Source: Molossus alvarezi (taxonomy: Eukaryota > Chordata > Mammalia > Chiroptera > Molossidae). Taken from it: DNA of 64,000 bases. Both the position numbers and the translations under genes were made by a program. Below the pieces are notes generated by a model. The model worked only from the letters and a program-made list of their open reading frames with translations. It was not told the DNA's origin and ran no database searches. The stretch is taken from positions 52,640,571 through 52,704,570 of the forward strand of contig CM073891.1 of NCBI GenBank assembly GCA_037176705.1, in the 5' to 3' direction. Below, piece by piece: positions 23,268 to 34,905 of this stretch (its first letter is position 1; each line of letters starts with the position of its first letter).

Positions 23268-24172
23268 ATGAGGAGAAAAGATACAGGTCCCAAATGAAAG
23301 AACAGAATAAAATTCCAGGAAAAGAATTAAGCAAAATGGAGATAAGCAACCTAACAGATGCAGAGTTCAAAACACTGCTTATAAGGATGCTCAGTGAACT
23401 TAATGAGAACTTCAAAGAAGTTAGTGAGGGCCTCAAGAGCATAAAAAAGGACCAGTCAGAAATGAAGAAAACACAGTCAGAAATGAAGGAGGCACTAATT
23501 GAAATAAAGAATAATTTACAATGATTCAATAGTAGAGTAGGTAAATCCAAGAAGCAAACCATCGATTTGGAATATAAGGAAGCAAAAAAACATCCAATCC
23601 GAGCAGCAAAAAAAAAGAATCCAAAGAAATGAGGGTAGTGTAAGAAGCCTCTGGGACAACTTCAAACATGCCCGCATCTTGGGGGTTCCAGGAGGAGAAG
23701 AGAGAGAACAAGAAATCGAAAACCTGTTTGAAACAATAATGGCAGAAAACTTTCCTAACTTGGTGAAGGAAACAGACATACAAGTCCAGGAAGCACAGAG
23801 AGTCCCAAACAAGAACCCCAAGAGGCCCACACCAAGACACATCATCATCAAAATGCAAAGGTTCAAGACAAAAAGAGAATCTTAAAAGGAGCAAGAGAAA
23901 AGCAGTTAGTCAAGAGAGTTCCCATAAGGCTGTCAGCTGATTTCTCAAAAGAAACTTTGCAGGCCAGAAGGGAGTGGCAAGAAATATTCAGAGTGATGAA
24001 AAGCAAGAACCTACAACCAGGATTACTCTATCCTGCAAAGCTGTCATTTAGAATTGATAGCCATATAAAGAGTTTCCCAGACAAGAAAAAGCTAAAGGAG
24101 TTCATCACCACCAAGCCATTATTATATGAAATTTTAAAGGGTCTTTTTGAAGAAAAAGATAAAAAATACTAA
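23268..24172 (+). pseudogene. HAL1 ORF1 (copy 3), multiply disrupted
   Basis: The start at 23268 (MRRKDTG) meets a stop after nine codons because of a small frame change. The coiled-coil part is open again from 23294 to 23524 (MKEQNKIPGKELSK to NNLQ), then a TGA and further shifts follow. The RRM-like and C-terminal parts are readable in two frames (IMAENFPNLVKETDIQ, then SFPDKKKLKEFITTK). Domain order and total length match copies 1 and 2. It is dead, but once had the same single-protein coding plan. Confidence 0.9.
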
Positions 24173-24269
24173 CAAACAAAATTGCAATGAATACATTTCT
24201 ATCAACAATTCAATCTACAAACAAAATGAACAGGCAGAACAAACATTCTCATAGATACAGAGAACATTT

Positions 24270-24500
24270 TGTTGGTTGCCAGATGGGAGGGAGGGTTGGG
24301 GGAATGGGTGAAAAAGGGGAAGGGATTAAGAAGTACAAACTGGTTGTTAGACTGACAAACCTCAAAGGGAAGGGGGTTGGGGGATGGGAAGAAATAAACC
24401 AAAGAACCTATATGCATATATGCATAACCAATGGACACAGACAACAATGTGGGGAAAGACAGGAGGGGGGTGGGAGTGGGAAGGAGGGGGTCAAAGGAGA
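24270..24500 (+). other. G-rich segment of HAL1 3'UTR
   Basis: At least six separate runs of three or more G occur on the sense strand, such as those around 24284-24306, 24367-24389 and 24465-24492. This pattern can fold into G-quadruplexes and is a known feature of L1 3'UTRs. The other HAL1 copies keep the same C-rich or G-rich pattern, read on the opposite strand. Confidence 0.6.
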
Positions 24501-24561
24501 AAAATGAGAAACATCTGTAATACATTCAACAATAAAGATAAGTTAAAAAAAATCTTCAACT

Positions 24562-25556
24562 GTATAATTCCTGACAAATTAGAGCTTATCTACCATAGAC
24601 TGATCATAAAACACTGTCAATAATACATAATGCATATGATAATTCTATTGCATATTTTTGTGATGATAACTGCTGGATCTAAGCCTCTATAGTAACAAAG
24701 AATATTTCTGTAACCCCAGAAACAATATATTTTTATTATTAAGTATATATTACTGATATTACGGGTTTCTAATATGGTAAACTGCATAAAATTATTTATC
24801 ATAACTTTAAAGATTGAAAATATTCATAAATTATTATCAATTTTGCAGAGTGTGATGCACTAAAATAATTAATGCAAATATAATTTTTATGATAAATAAG
24901 GGGAATATGAGCCCTGTTTTTCTTTTTTCAACTTACAGATCATCTGAAGTGAAAAGCGCGAGAACACAGGCACATCGCAGCCATGCACGGTTCTGAGTAG
25001 AGGCCCAGAGTGGGAAAAATAGCAAGGGTTGTCACCTTTATCCAGTGGAGCCTATCTGCATGAGAAGGAATTCGATGTGGTTTTTAGCCTATTATTCTTA
25101 TTAGACTGTGCAGAAATTTCATTTCACAAGTCCAATAATAAAAATAGACGATTGGTGGCAAAATTCCTGCCCATTACAACAAACACTTTAATTTACTTTG
25201 CAGAGTGGAAATTATCGAAGCAGAGCTCCCTGCACTTTAGGACAGAACTAACCCAGGCTGAGGGAGGGAGGAAAGCCGCAGCCATGGTGAAAGAGAATGC
25301 ACCTTTCCTGCAAGGCACGCCTTGCTTTATAGTGAAAAACAGGCTAAATATTGAAAACATATGTACACTGTTAAATTTCATAAGAAAATTTGAACCGCTT
25401 TTAACTTTTACAATTAAAGGAAATATTGGTGACTATATTTTAGTGTTTTATACACTAATTAACTTAAGTGTAGGTCAGGGCTATTGGCAACTTTAAAATA
25501 AAGTGGCTAATAGTGAGAAAAGTAATATTATCCAGCATCCTCTTCTTGGGATTTTT
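24562..25556. other. Unassigned, with one uninterrupted 155-codon frame
   Basis: AT-rich DNA without a named repeat. On the plus strand the frame from 25029 to 25496 stays open for 155 codons, but it opens with TTG, not ATG. The translation has no domain I recognise and is rich in Leu, Phe and Asn, as expected from AT-rich DNA. It is probably chance, though long for this composition. Confidence 0.35.
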
Positions 25557-25797
25557 ATTTTTTTATTAAAAATGTTTTTTCTTTATTGATTTTAGAGAAG
25601 AGAAAGGGAGAGGGAGGGAGGGGGAGAGAGAGAGAGAGAGAGAAACATTGATGAGAAAGAACATCGATTGACTGCCTCCTGCATGCCCCACACTGGGGAT
25701 TTGGCCCACAACTTGGGCATGTGCCCTGTCTGGGAATTGAACGGGTGACCTCTTGGTGCATGGGTCGACACTCAACCACTGAGCCACACCAGCTGGG
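25557..25797 (-). mobile_element. VES-type SINE (type B)
   Basis: Minus-strand copy with head 'gcccagctggtgtggctcag' at 25797, the box 'gggcatgtgccctgtctggg', a GA tract at 25600-25640, and a tail meeting an A/T run. The flanks 'ctcttcttgggattttt' and 'ctcttcaagggattttt' form a long near-exact duplication. Confidence 0.93.
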
Positions 25798-25814
25798 CTC
25801 TTCAAGGGATTTTT

Positions 25815-26135
25815 CATTGTCAGTTTTCTTTCTGCTTTTGTGTATCATTTAGCTGAATCTCATGCATAGAATAAGAAGCAACATCACTCTTTGATATGAA
25901 CGCACAAACTTGTTTGAATAAAATCAGAAACCCTTCAGAACCTAATAGTGTGTCCAAAGTGGCCTAGGACAACAATTGATGGGTTTCTGCATCAAAATGT
26001 AAGGAGTCTGCAAAATCACTTACTATAAGCCGAAAAAAGTTTTCTGAGGCTGATTTTTTTTTCTTGGTCTTCCTTTATAATGGGAAGTTTTTGAAGCACT
26101 GATATTATAACTTCTCTTAAAAATGTTTCATTTTA
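25815..26135. other. Unassigned sequence
   Basis: About 320 bp between two SINEs, with nothing recognised. Confidence 0.4.
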
Positions 26136-26298
26136 GCCCTGGTCAGTGTGGCTCAGTTGATTGAGCATTGTCCTGTACACTGAAAGGTTGTGGGTTCAAT
26201 CCCGGTTGGGGCACATACAGGCAGGCAACTGATTGATGTTTCTCACATCAGTGTTTCTCTCTTTCTAAAATCAATAAGCATATCCTTCAATGCAGATT
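26136..26298 (+). mobile_element. VES-type SINE (type C, short form)
   Basis: A shorter tRNA-derived SINE. The head is 'gccctggtcagtgtggctca', the B-box region is 'gggttcaatcccggttgggg', then 'ggcaggcaactgattgatgt' and a short CT tract. It lacks the long GA/CT and GC-rich middle of types A and B. The flanks 'gtttcatttta' and 'gtttcacttta' support insertion. The copy at 47609 is of the same type. Confidence 0.85.
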
Positions 26299-26565
26299 TT
26301 AAAGTTTCACTTTAACAAAACCCTTTGCTAAATGTGAAGCAGACACCTTTCTAAGAAACTAATATTCAAGGAATACCAACTGAATATTAATGAAGAGTGC
26401 CGTGCAGTAATCTGTGAAAAAAGTTCCTGAAGGCATTGTGTTTGTTAGGTACTCATGGATCCTTAGAAGAGATTGAGATGAAAGGTTAGCACATCCCTGC
26501 TTTTTACCTGTTAAACAAAAGTGACCCTGGAATAAATAATCTCTATATTACAGTTTAAGGGTTTC

Positions 26566-28266
26566 TTTTTATTTTATTTTTTTTTACTGTGTGTGTGTGT
26601 GTAGTTTTGTATTTCAAACAAATTTTTTCTTAGGTTTAAAAAAAGTTTTTAGACTTTATTTTTTAGAAAAGTTTTAGATTCGCAGCAGCATTGAATAAAA
26701 AGTAGAGAGAGTCTCTTCTGCACACTCATAGCCTCTCCCCACATCAACCTCTCCCACCGGTGTGGTACATTTGTTACAACGGATGAACCGACCATAGTTT
26801 ACATTAGCATTCATTCTTGGTATTTTACAGCCTGTGGGTTTTGGCAAATGTGTAATGACATTATCCACCATTGTAGTATCATACAGAATAGTTTACTGCC
26901 TTAAAGATCCCTTGTGCTCCACCTATTCATTCATCTTTGCCCTCTAACCCCTAATCTTTATAATGTCTCCATAGTTTGTCTTTTCCTGAATGTCATATGG
27001 TCGGAACCATATGCTATGTAGCCTTTTCAGACTGGCTTCTTTCACACAGTAACATGCATTTAAGATTTTTTCATGGCTTGATATATCATAACTTTTTATT
27101 GCTGAAAAATATTACACTGAATGTACCAGTTTATTTATCCATTAACCTACAAAAATAACTTTGTTTTCCATGTTTTAGGAATTATAAATAAAGCTGCTAT
27201 AAACATTTGTGTGCAAGTTTTTGTGTGGACATAAGTTTTTAACTTCTTTAGATAATTTCTAAGGAGCATGAGTGCTATGTTGTATGATAAGGTATGTTTA
27301 GTTTGTAAGAAAATGCCTAGCTTCCAAAGTGGCTGATACTTTGCATTCCCAGCAGCATTGAATGGAAGTTCCTGTTGCTCCATATACTCACAGGTGCTGG
27401 TGTTTTGGATTTTGGCCAAGCTAATAGGTGTGTAGTGGTATCTCATTGTTTTAATATGCCATTCCCTACTGACATATAATGCTGAGCATCTTTTTCTGTG
27501 TTTATTTGTCATTTATATGTCTTCTTTGGTGAGGTGTCTCTTCAGGTTGTTGCCCATTTTTATTTGGGTTGTTCATTTAATTATTGTTGAATTTTAAGAA
27601 TTCTTTGTATATTTTTTATAATAGTGCTTTATCTGATATACATTTTACAAATAAAATATCTTCATCTTTGGTTTGTCTTCATCTTCTCTTAATAGTCTTT
27701 CACAGGGCAGATGGTTTTAAACTTAATGTAGTTCAACTTACCAATTGTTTCTTTCATGGATTATATCTTTGGTGTTATATCTGAAATGTCATTGCCAAAC
27801 CCAAGTACATCTGAATGATTTCCTATGTTGTTTCTAGGAGTTTAATAGTTTTAAATGTTACCTTTGGACCTACGATCCACTCTGAGTTAATTTTTGTAAA
27901 GGGTGTAAAATCAGGGTCTATTTCCATTTTTGTTGCCTAATTGTCCAGTAGTTCTAGCATCTTTTGTTGAAAATATTACTTTTTCTCCATTGAATTGTTT
28001 TTGCTTTTTGAAAAAAAGACTAGTTAACTATATCTGTGTGGGTCTATTTTGGGGCTCTCTATTTTGTTCCATTCATCTATCTGTCTATTCTTTTGCCAAC
28101 ACCAAACTTGATTACCATAGCTTTATATAAAGAAATTTGAAGTTTCCTGGTGTTAGTCCTCTGACTTTGTTCTTTCCCTTTAATATTGTGCTGGCGATAC
28201 TAGGTCTTTGTCTCTCCATATAAACTTTAGAATCAATTAGTTGATATCCACAAATAACATACAATT
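26566..28266 (-). mobile_element. Older L1, 3' part (interrupted)
   Basis: Reverse complement of a diverged L1 3'UTR and ORF2 end. It includes the phrases near 26670-26870 ('tttacattagcattcattct') and 'aataaagctgctataaacat' at 27187. Its ORF2 continues beyond the younger L1 at 34203-34905. Reading frames are heavily broken. Confidence 0.85.
28256..28266. repeat. Target-site duplication of L1 copy 2 (left)
   Basis: The bases 'aacatacaatt' recur with one change as 'aacataaaatt' at 34192-34202, on the far side of the younger L1. This fixes both ends of that element. Confidence 0.8.
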
Positions 28267-28514
28267 ATTTTTTAAATTAATTAATTTATTTTTGTTACAG
28301 ATATTTCTCCTTTTTTGCACACTGATTTCCCTCTCCCCCTCCCTCCCTGCCCTGTCCCCAGCTTTGTTGTCCATGTCCATTGTTCATGCATACATGCATA
28401 TAAGTTCTGTGGTTTATCTCTCCCCCACCACCCCCTCTTCTGGGGATTGTCAGTCTGTACCCCACTTTCACATCTCTGGGACTAACCCATTCCTCAGACT
28501 GTTATGTTCATTAT

Positions 28515-31500
28515 ATTGCACAAATAAGTGATTTCATATGATACTTGTCTTTCTCTGTTTGACTTGTTTCACTTAGGATAATACTTTCCAGGTCCCTCCA
28601 TGTAATCTCAAAGGATAAGAGATCTTTCTTTCTTACAGCTGCATAGTACTCCATTGTGTATATGTACGACTGCTTTTTTATCCACTCATCTATTGACGGA
28701 CATGTGGGCTATTTCCAGATCCTAGCTATTGTAAATAGTGCTGCTACAAACATGGGGGTACATATAGTCTTTCTGTTTAGTGTTTCAGGCATTGTAGGAT
28801 ATATTCCTAGAAGTGCGATCACTGGGTCAAATGGAGGTTCAATTTTTAATTTTTTGAGCTAACACCATATTGTTTTCCATAGTGGCTGCACCAGTCTGCA
28901 TTCCCACCATAGTGTACTAGAGTCCCCTTTTCTCCTCACCCTCACCAACGCTTATTGTTTGATGATTTGTTGATGATGGCCATTCTGACAGGTGTGAGGT
29001 GATACCTCATTGTTGTTTTAATTTGCATCTCTCTGATGAGTAGTGATGTTGAGCATTTCTTCATATGCCTCTTGGGAATTTGTATGTCCTGTTTGGAGAG
29101 GTGTCTATTTAGTTCCTCTGCCCATTTTTTAATTGGGTTCTTTGTATTCCTTTTCTTCAGTCGTATGAGCACTCTCTATATATTGTAAATTAACCCCTTA
29201 TCTGATATATCATTGGCAATTATGCTCTCCCATACAGTGGGTAGTCTTTCTGTTTTGATGATTGTATCTTTTGCTGTGCAGCAGTTTTGAGTTTAATGCA
29301 GTTCCATTTGTTCATTTTCTCCTTTGTTTTTATTGCCTTAGGTGATGTATCAGTGAAAATTCTGCTGCGTATGATGTCTGAAATTTTGTTGCCTACAGTT
29401 TCTTCTAGAATTTTTATGGATTCATGAGTCACATTTAAGTCTTTCATCCATTTTGAGTTTATTCTTGTGTAGGGTGTAAGTTGATGGTCTAGTTTCATTT
29501 TTTTGCATGTACCAGTCCAATTTTCCCAACACCATTTATTGAAGAGGCTGTCTTTACTCCATTGTATGCTCTTGCAACCTTTGTCAAGTATTAATTGAGC
29601 ATATTGCCTTGAGTCCATTTCTGGGTTCTCTGTTCTGTTCCACTGGTCTATATGCCTGTTCTTGTGCCAGTACCAGGCTGTTTTGATTACAGTGGCTTTG
29701 TAGTATAACCTGAAATCTGGTAATGTGATCCCTCCAACTTTGTTCTTCTTTTTCAAGATTGCTGTGGCTATTCAAGGTCTTTTTTGGTTCCATATGAACT
29801 TTTGAAGTACTTGTTCTAATTCTGTGAAGTATGCCGTTGGTATTTTTATGGGGATTGCATTGAATCTATAGATTGCTTTGGGTCGTATGGACATTTTAAT
29901 GATGTTAATTCTTCCAATCCATGAACAGAGTGTGTGCTTCCACTTCTTTATATCTTCCTCTATTTTTTTTTTTTTCAATAACCTGTAGTTTTCTGTGAAT
30001 AGGTCCTTTACTTCTTTGGTTAAGTTTATTCCTCAGTATCTTAATTTTTTTGCCACAATGGTAAATGGGATTGTTTTCTTAGTTTCTCTTTCTGTGAGTT
30101 CATCCTTGGTGTATAAGAATGCCATCAATTTCTTGACATTAATTTTGATTCCTGCTACTTTGCCAAATTCATCTATTAAGTCTGGTACATTTTTGATGGA
30201 GTCTTTGGGGTTTTCTACTTATAGTATCATGTCATCTGCAAATAATGACAGTTTCACTTCCTCCTTTCCAATTTGGATTGCTTTTACTTTTTCTTCCTGT
30301 CTGATTGCTGTGGCTAAGACTTCCAGTACTATGTTAAATAAGAGTGGCAAGAGTGGGCATCCCAGTCTTATTCCTGTTCTTAAGGGAAATGCTTTTAGTT
30401 TTTGTCCATTGAGTATGATGTTGGCTGTAGGTCTTTCATATATGGCCTTTATTATGTCGAGATATGACCCCTCTATTCCCACATTGCTGAGTGTTTTTAT
30501 CAGAAATGGATGCTTGATTTTGTCGAAGGCTTTTTTGGCATCTATTGATTTGATCATGTGGTTTTTATTCTTCATTTTATTTATGTGGTGTATCACATTT
30601 ATTGATTTGAGAATATTGTACCAGTCTTGCATCCCTGGGATGAATCATACTTGGTCATGGTGAATAATTTTTTTGGTGTATTGCTGGATCCGATTTGCTA
30701 GTATTTTATTCAGGATTTTGGCATCTATGTTCATCAGGGATATTTGCCTGTAGTTTTACTTCTTTGTAGTGTCTTTTTCTGGTTTTGGAGTTAGAATTAT
30801 GCTGGCTTCATAAAACAAGTTTGGAAGTCTTCCTTCTTCTTGAATTTTTTGAAATAGTATGAGGAGAATGGGTGTTAGTTCTTTTTTTAATGTTTGGTAA
30901 AACTCCCCTGAGAAGCCATCTGGGCCTGGGCTTTTGTTTGCTGGGAGAGTCTTGATTACATCTTCAATTTCTTATGTTGTTATTGGACTGTTCGAGATTT
31001 CTATCTTCCTGGCCCAGTTATGGGAGACTATGTGTTTCTAGAAATTTGTCCATTTCACTTAGATTGTCGAATTTGTTGCCATATAATTTTTCATAGTAGT
31101 TGTTAACAATCTTTTGTATTTCTGTGGTGTCAATTGTTACTTCTTTTCTTTCATTTTGATTTTGTGTATTTGGGTTCTTTCTTTTTGTTTCCTGGTGAGT
31201 GTACCTAAGGGTCCATCAATCTTGTTTATCTTTTTGAAAAAGCAGATCTTTGTTTCATTGATCCTTTGAATTATTTTTTTGGACTCTATGTCATTTACTT
31301 CTGCTCTGATCTTTACTATTTCCTCCCTTCTACTTGCTCTGGGGTTTTCTTTTTGTTTGCTTTCTAATTATTTAATTGCGAGGTTAGATAGTCTATTATA
31401 GATTTTTCTTGTTTTTTGAGATAGGCGTGTAGTGCTATGCACTTCCCTCTCCGAACTGCTTTCACTGCATCCCATAGATTTTGTGTTGTTGTGTGTTCAT

Positions 31501-32312
31501 TTTCATTGGTTTTCAGGAAGTTTTTAATTTCTTTCTTGGTCTCCTCAGTAACCCATTCATTGTTTAATAACATGCTATTTAGCTTCCATGTGTTCAAATG
31601 TCTTTGCATGTTCTTGTTGCAATTTATTTCTAGTTTCATGTCATTGTGATCTGAGAAGATGCTTGATATGATTTCAGTCTTCTTGAACTTGTAGGTACTT
31701 AGTTTGTGTCTCAACATGTGGTCTATCTTTGAGAATGTCCCATGTGCACTTGAGAAGATTGTGAATCTGTAGTTTTGGGGTGTAATTCTCTGTAGATAAG
31801 TATTAAATCCATTTGGTCTAGTGCTTTATTTAGAGTCTCTGTTTCCTTGCTAATTTTTCGTCTAGAGGATCAATCCAGTGATGTCAGCGGGGTGTTGAAG
31901 TCCCCTGCTATGATGTATTGCTGTCAATTCCTCCTTTGAAATCCGCCAAAAGATTTTTAATATATTTTGGTGTTCCTATATTGGGTGCATATATGTCTAT
32001 CTTCCTGTTGGATAGATCCTTTCTATAGTATGTAGTGGCCTTCTTTGTCTTTAGTTATGGCCTTCATCTGTTTTATCAGATATGAGTATTGCTACCCCAG
32101 CTTTTTTTCCTTTCCATTTGCTTGGAAGATTTTTTTTCATCCCTTCACTTTCAACCTATGTGAGTCTTTTGTTGCGAGGTGGGTCTCTTGGAAACAACAT
32201 ATAGATGAGTCATGCTTTCTTATCCAATCAGCTACTCTGTGTCTTTTTTGGGAGCATTCAATCCATTTACATTTAAGGTGATTATTGAAATATACTTATT
32301 TATTGCCATTTT
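28515..32312 (-). pseudogene. L1 ORF2 remnant in copy 2
   Basis: The endonuclease start near 32312 reads MAINKYISIITLNVNG, the canonical L1 ORF2 beginning. The reverse-transcriptase core at 30219-30632 shows [10 protein letters not shown] with the catalytic aspartates. The thumb and C-terminal region is open at 29220-29756, and the C-terminus lies around 28520-29170. Multiple small indels separate these blocks. Gene order and length match a normal L1 ORF2 of about 1270 codons. Confidence 0.93.
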
Positions 32313-32353
32313 TGTTTAGTGTGGTTATTTTTTCTTCCTGTTTCTCCTGCTAA

Positions 32354-33254
32354 TTACAGCAGTCTTTTTAACATTTCTTGCAGTACTGGTTTGGTGTTAA
32401 TATATTCCATGAGCCTTGTTTGGTCTGGAAAGATCTTTATTTGACCTTCTATTTTGAATGATAGCCTTGCTGGGTAGAGTAGTCTTGATCCAGATCCTTG
32501 TTTTTCATGACCTTGATTACTTCATGCCATTCCCTTCTGGCCTGTAGTGTTTCTGTGAGAAGTCAGCTGCGAGCCTTATGGCGTTTCCTTTGTAGATAAC
32601 TTGCTGCTTATCTCTTGCTGCTTTTAGGATTCTCTCTTTGTCTTTAATTTTTGGCACTTTGATTACTATGTGTCTTGGTGTGGGCCTGTTTGGGTTCTTC
32701 TTACTTGGGGCTCTCTGTGCTTCTTGAACTTGAATGCCTTCTTCCTTCACCAAATTAGGGAAGTTTTCTGTCACTATTTCTTTGAACATATTCTTTAACC
32801 CTTGCTTATTTATTTCTTTTTTGGGGACTCCTATGATGCAAATGTTATTACATTTCCAGTTGTCCCACAGTTCTCTTAAGCTGTTTTCTTGTTTTTAAAT
32901 TATTTTTTCCTTTTGGTTTTCTGATTGGTTGATTTTTTTCTACCCTATCTTCTAATTCACTGATCCGGTCCTCAGCTTCCTCTACTCTGCTATGTAGACT
33001 TACAATGTGTTTTTTATTTCTGATATGTCATTCTTTATTTCTTCTTGGTGGTTTTTAATTTCCAACTGGTTGATTCTCAACATTTCTGTATCTTTACTCA
33101 TGGTGCTCATGTCCTTACACATGCTATTGAGCTTCATCAAGATCATGACTCTGAATTCTAATTCTGTTAAGTTGCTTCACTGCACCTCATTTATCTCATC
33201 TTCGGTAGAGGTCTCTTGTTCTTTCATTTGGCTTTTGTTTCTGTGCTTCACCAT
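32354..33254 (-). pseudogene. L1 ORF1 remnant in copy 2
   Basis: The start at 33254 (MVKHRNKSQMKEQE) is followed by a coiled-coil stretch and then the RNA-binding part, open at 32517-32789 (IVTENFPNLVKEEGIQ and PNRPTPRHIVIKV). The C-terminal domain ends at a stop at 32354. Several stops interrupt the coiled coil (for example near 32990). It is clearly related to, but distinct from, the HAL1 ORF1s: the N-terminus differs and the C-terminal half aligns closely. Confidence 0.9.
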
Positions 33255-34191
33255 TTTGGCTATCACAGTGGGCTTTGGAGCCTGCCAAATTTTCCCTGTA
33301 GGTGTTGGTGTTCTGCTGTTTGTGGCTCCCTCTCCTGGGTTCGGATGAGGCATGGAGGATCCATGTTAAACACCACTTTCAAGTCTTACTTTCCTGGTTA
33401 GAGCTGTTAGCCCAGGGAATGGTAGTTATCCTCTAGCTTTTTTGCCTGGAGGCTATTAGTAGCATCACCTGAAAAACCTTTGTTTCTGAGTTGAATGAAA
33501 AACTCCCTCTGGTGCTCAGTGTAAGAGGATTTCCTGAGGGTGAGGCAGATGCTGGTTGGTAATGGGCCTCAATTAGCATTTCAGTGGCCACTGGGTGGGG
33601 TTGAATCTCTGAGGGAGGGGCAGCTGCCTCTCCCTAGGGCCCTGGGAATGAGTAAGATGACCACAGTCCTGCATGGTTGCAACTCAGCAAAAGCTCTGAG
33701 CACCCTCCAAGTCCCTAGTGTCCCCACACAGTTCCAGTCCAGTCTGCCTTCCCTCTGCCAGAGCCCAAGGTGAGTGGCTGCTGCTAATTTAGCCTTTTTC
33801 TCCGGCTCTGTGCTGTGGATCCGCTTGGGACTTTAAGGCCAGGGCGCCGCTCCCAGCTAAAGGCGCTGCTCCCAGCTAAGGGTGTCCTCCCAGGGAAGGC
33901 TGAGTCTGGGGCAGCTCCCAGCTGAGGTCGCAGGTCCCAGCCAAGGTGGCCACAGCTCCCAGCCCAGGCCGCTGCAGATCATGGGCTGCAGATCGTGGGC
34001 TCTTGGCCTCCTCCTGTGTCTTCACAATACTACCAGGATTGAGTCAGTGTTCCTAGTTATGTGGTCCTCCAAGCTGCTTTTCGGTTGCGTTTTCCTGAGG
34101 ATTTGTCTTTATTTTCATTGTAATTCCATTTTAGTCCTGGGAAATGGTCTGTGTAGCTTCCATTCACCCTGCCACCATTTTCAGTCTCCTC
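33255..34191 (-). promoter_or_regulatory. L1 copy 2 5'UTR
   Basis: This GC-rich leader lies upstream of ORF1 on the minus strand and carries the internal Pol II promoter in intact L1s. The first bases on the coding strand are 'ggagactgaaaatggtggca', resembling the YY1-type start seen in other L1s. A short near-repeat of 'gctcccagctaa' occurs at 33848-33880. Open frames on the plus strand here are accidental. Confidence 0.75.
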
Positions 34192-34202
34192 AACATAAAA
34201 TT

Positions 34203-34905
34203 TTGATTGGGATTACAGTGAAACTATAAATCAAGTTAGGAAGAACCAGCATCTTAATAATATTGAGTCTTCTTAATCATAAATATGAAATGTCTCTCCA
34301 TTTATTTAGTTTTTATTTGATTTTATTATCAAGATAAGCTGTTATCTTCAAACAGATATTTTAGATTTCTGATTAGATTTATACAAAGTGTTTCTCTTTT
34401 TTTATGCTAATGTAAATGGCATTGTGTTTTTAATTTCAAATTCCAATTGGTCCTTGCTAATCTATAAGGAAGCAGTTGACTTTTGTGTATTAATCTTATA
34501 TCCTTCCTGCAAGCTTGCTATAACAGCTTATTAGGTTTCAGGAGTTTTGTTGTTTTTTTTGTTTTTAATATAGATTCTTTTAGATTTTCTATATAGACAA
34601 TCATGCCATCTACAAAGAAAGTGTTCTTTCTTTCTATTTTATATACTCTTTATTTCTTTTTCCTGTTATATTGCATTAGCTAGGTGTCTAATACAATGTT
34701 GAAAGAGAGTGTTGAGAGGAGATATTCTTACTTTGTTTCTGAACTTAGTAGGAAAGCCTCTAGTTTCTCACCACCAAGCATGGCATTGGGTGCAGGTTTT
34801 TTTGTAGATTTTTTTTTTTTATCATGCTAAGAAATTCTCTAATCCTAGCTTGCTAAGGGCTTTTTATTTTTAAATCATTAATGGATGTTATTTATTGTGT
34901 AGTTT
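34203..34905 (-). mobile_element. Older L1, ORF2 part beyond the insertion
   Basis: This continues the diverged L1 from 28266. The reverse complement reads through finger and palm sequence of ORF2, for example around 34700-34800 ('gcatggcattgggtgcagg'). Homology fades near 34905, where the older L1 is 5'-truncated. Confidence 0.8.

Larger units (their letters stand above)
22442..24548 (+). mobile_element. HAL1-type ORF2-less L1 derivative, copy 3
   Basis: This is the cleanest example of the family. It begins exactly at 'ggacttccggtcaagatggt' and has an 825-bp 5'UTR, an ORF1 (23268-24172) and a 3'UTR of about 370 bp with a cluster of G-runs, ending in 'acaataaag' and an A-rich tail. The 13-bp duplication 'aaaatcttcaact' is exact at 22429-22441 and 24549-24561, proving a single insertion of this 2.1-kb unit. 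ORF1 runs straight into the 3'UTR with no ORF2 or remnant of it. Confidence 0.95.
28267..34191 (-). mobile_element. L1 retrotransposon copy 2, apparently full length
   Basis: This is a 5.9-kb LINE-1 in reverse orientation. The 5' end at 34191 begins 'ggagactgaaaatggtggca', followed by a GC-rich 5'UTR of about 0.94 kb, ORF1 (33254-32354), ORF2 (32312 to about 28515) and a 3'UTR ending in an A/T tail at 28267. An 11-bp target duplication brackets it within an older L1. Both ORFs contain several stops and frameshifts. The longest open pieces are 29220-29756 and 30219-30632, so it cannot move on its own now. Confidence 0.95.
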
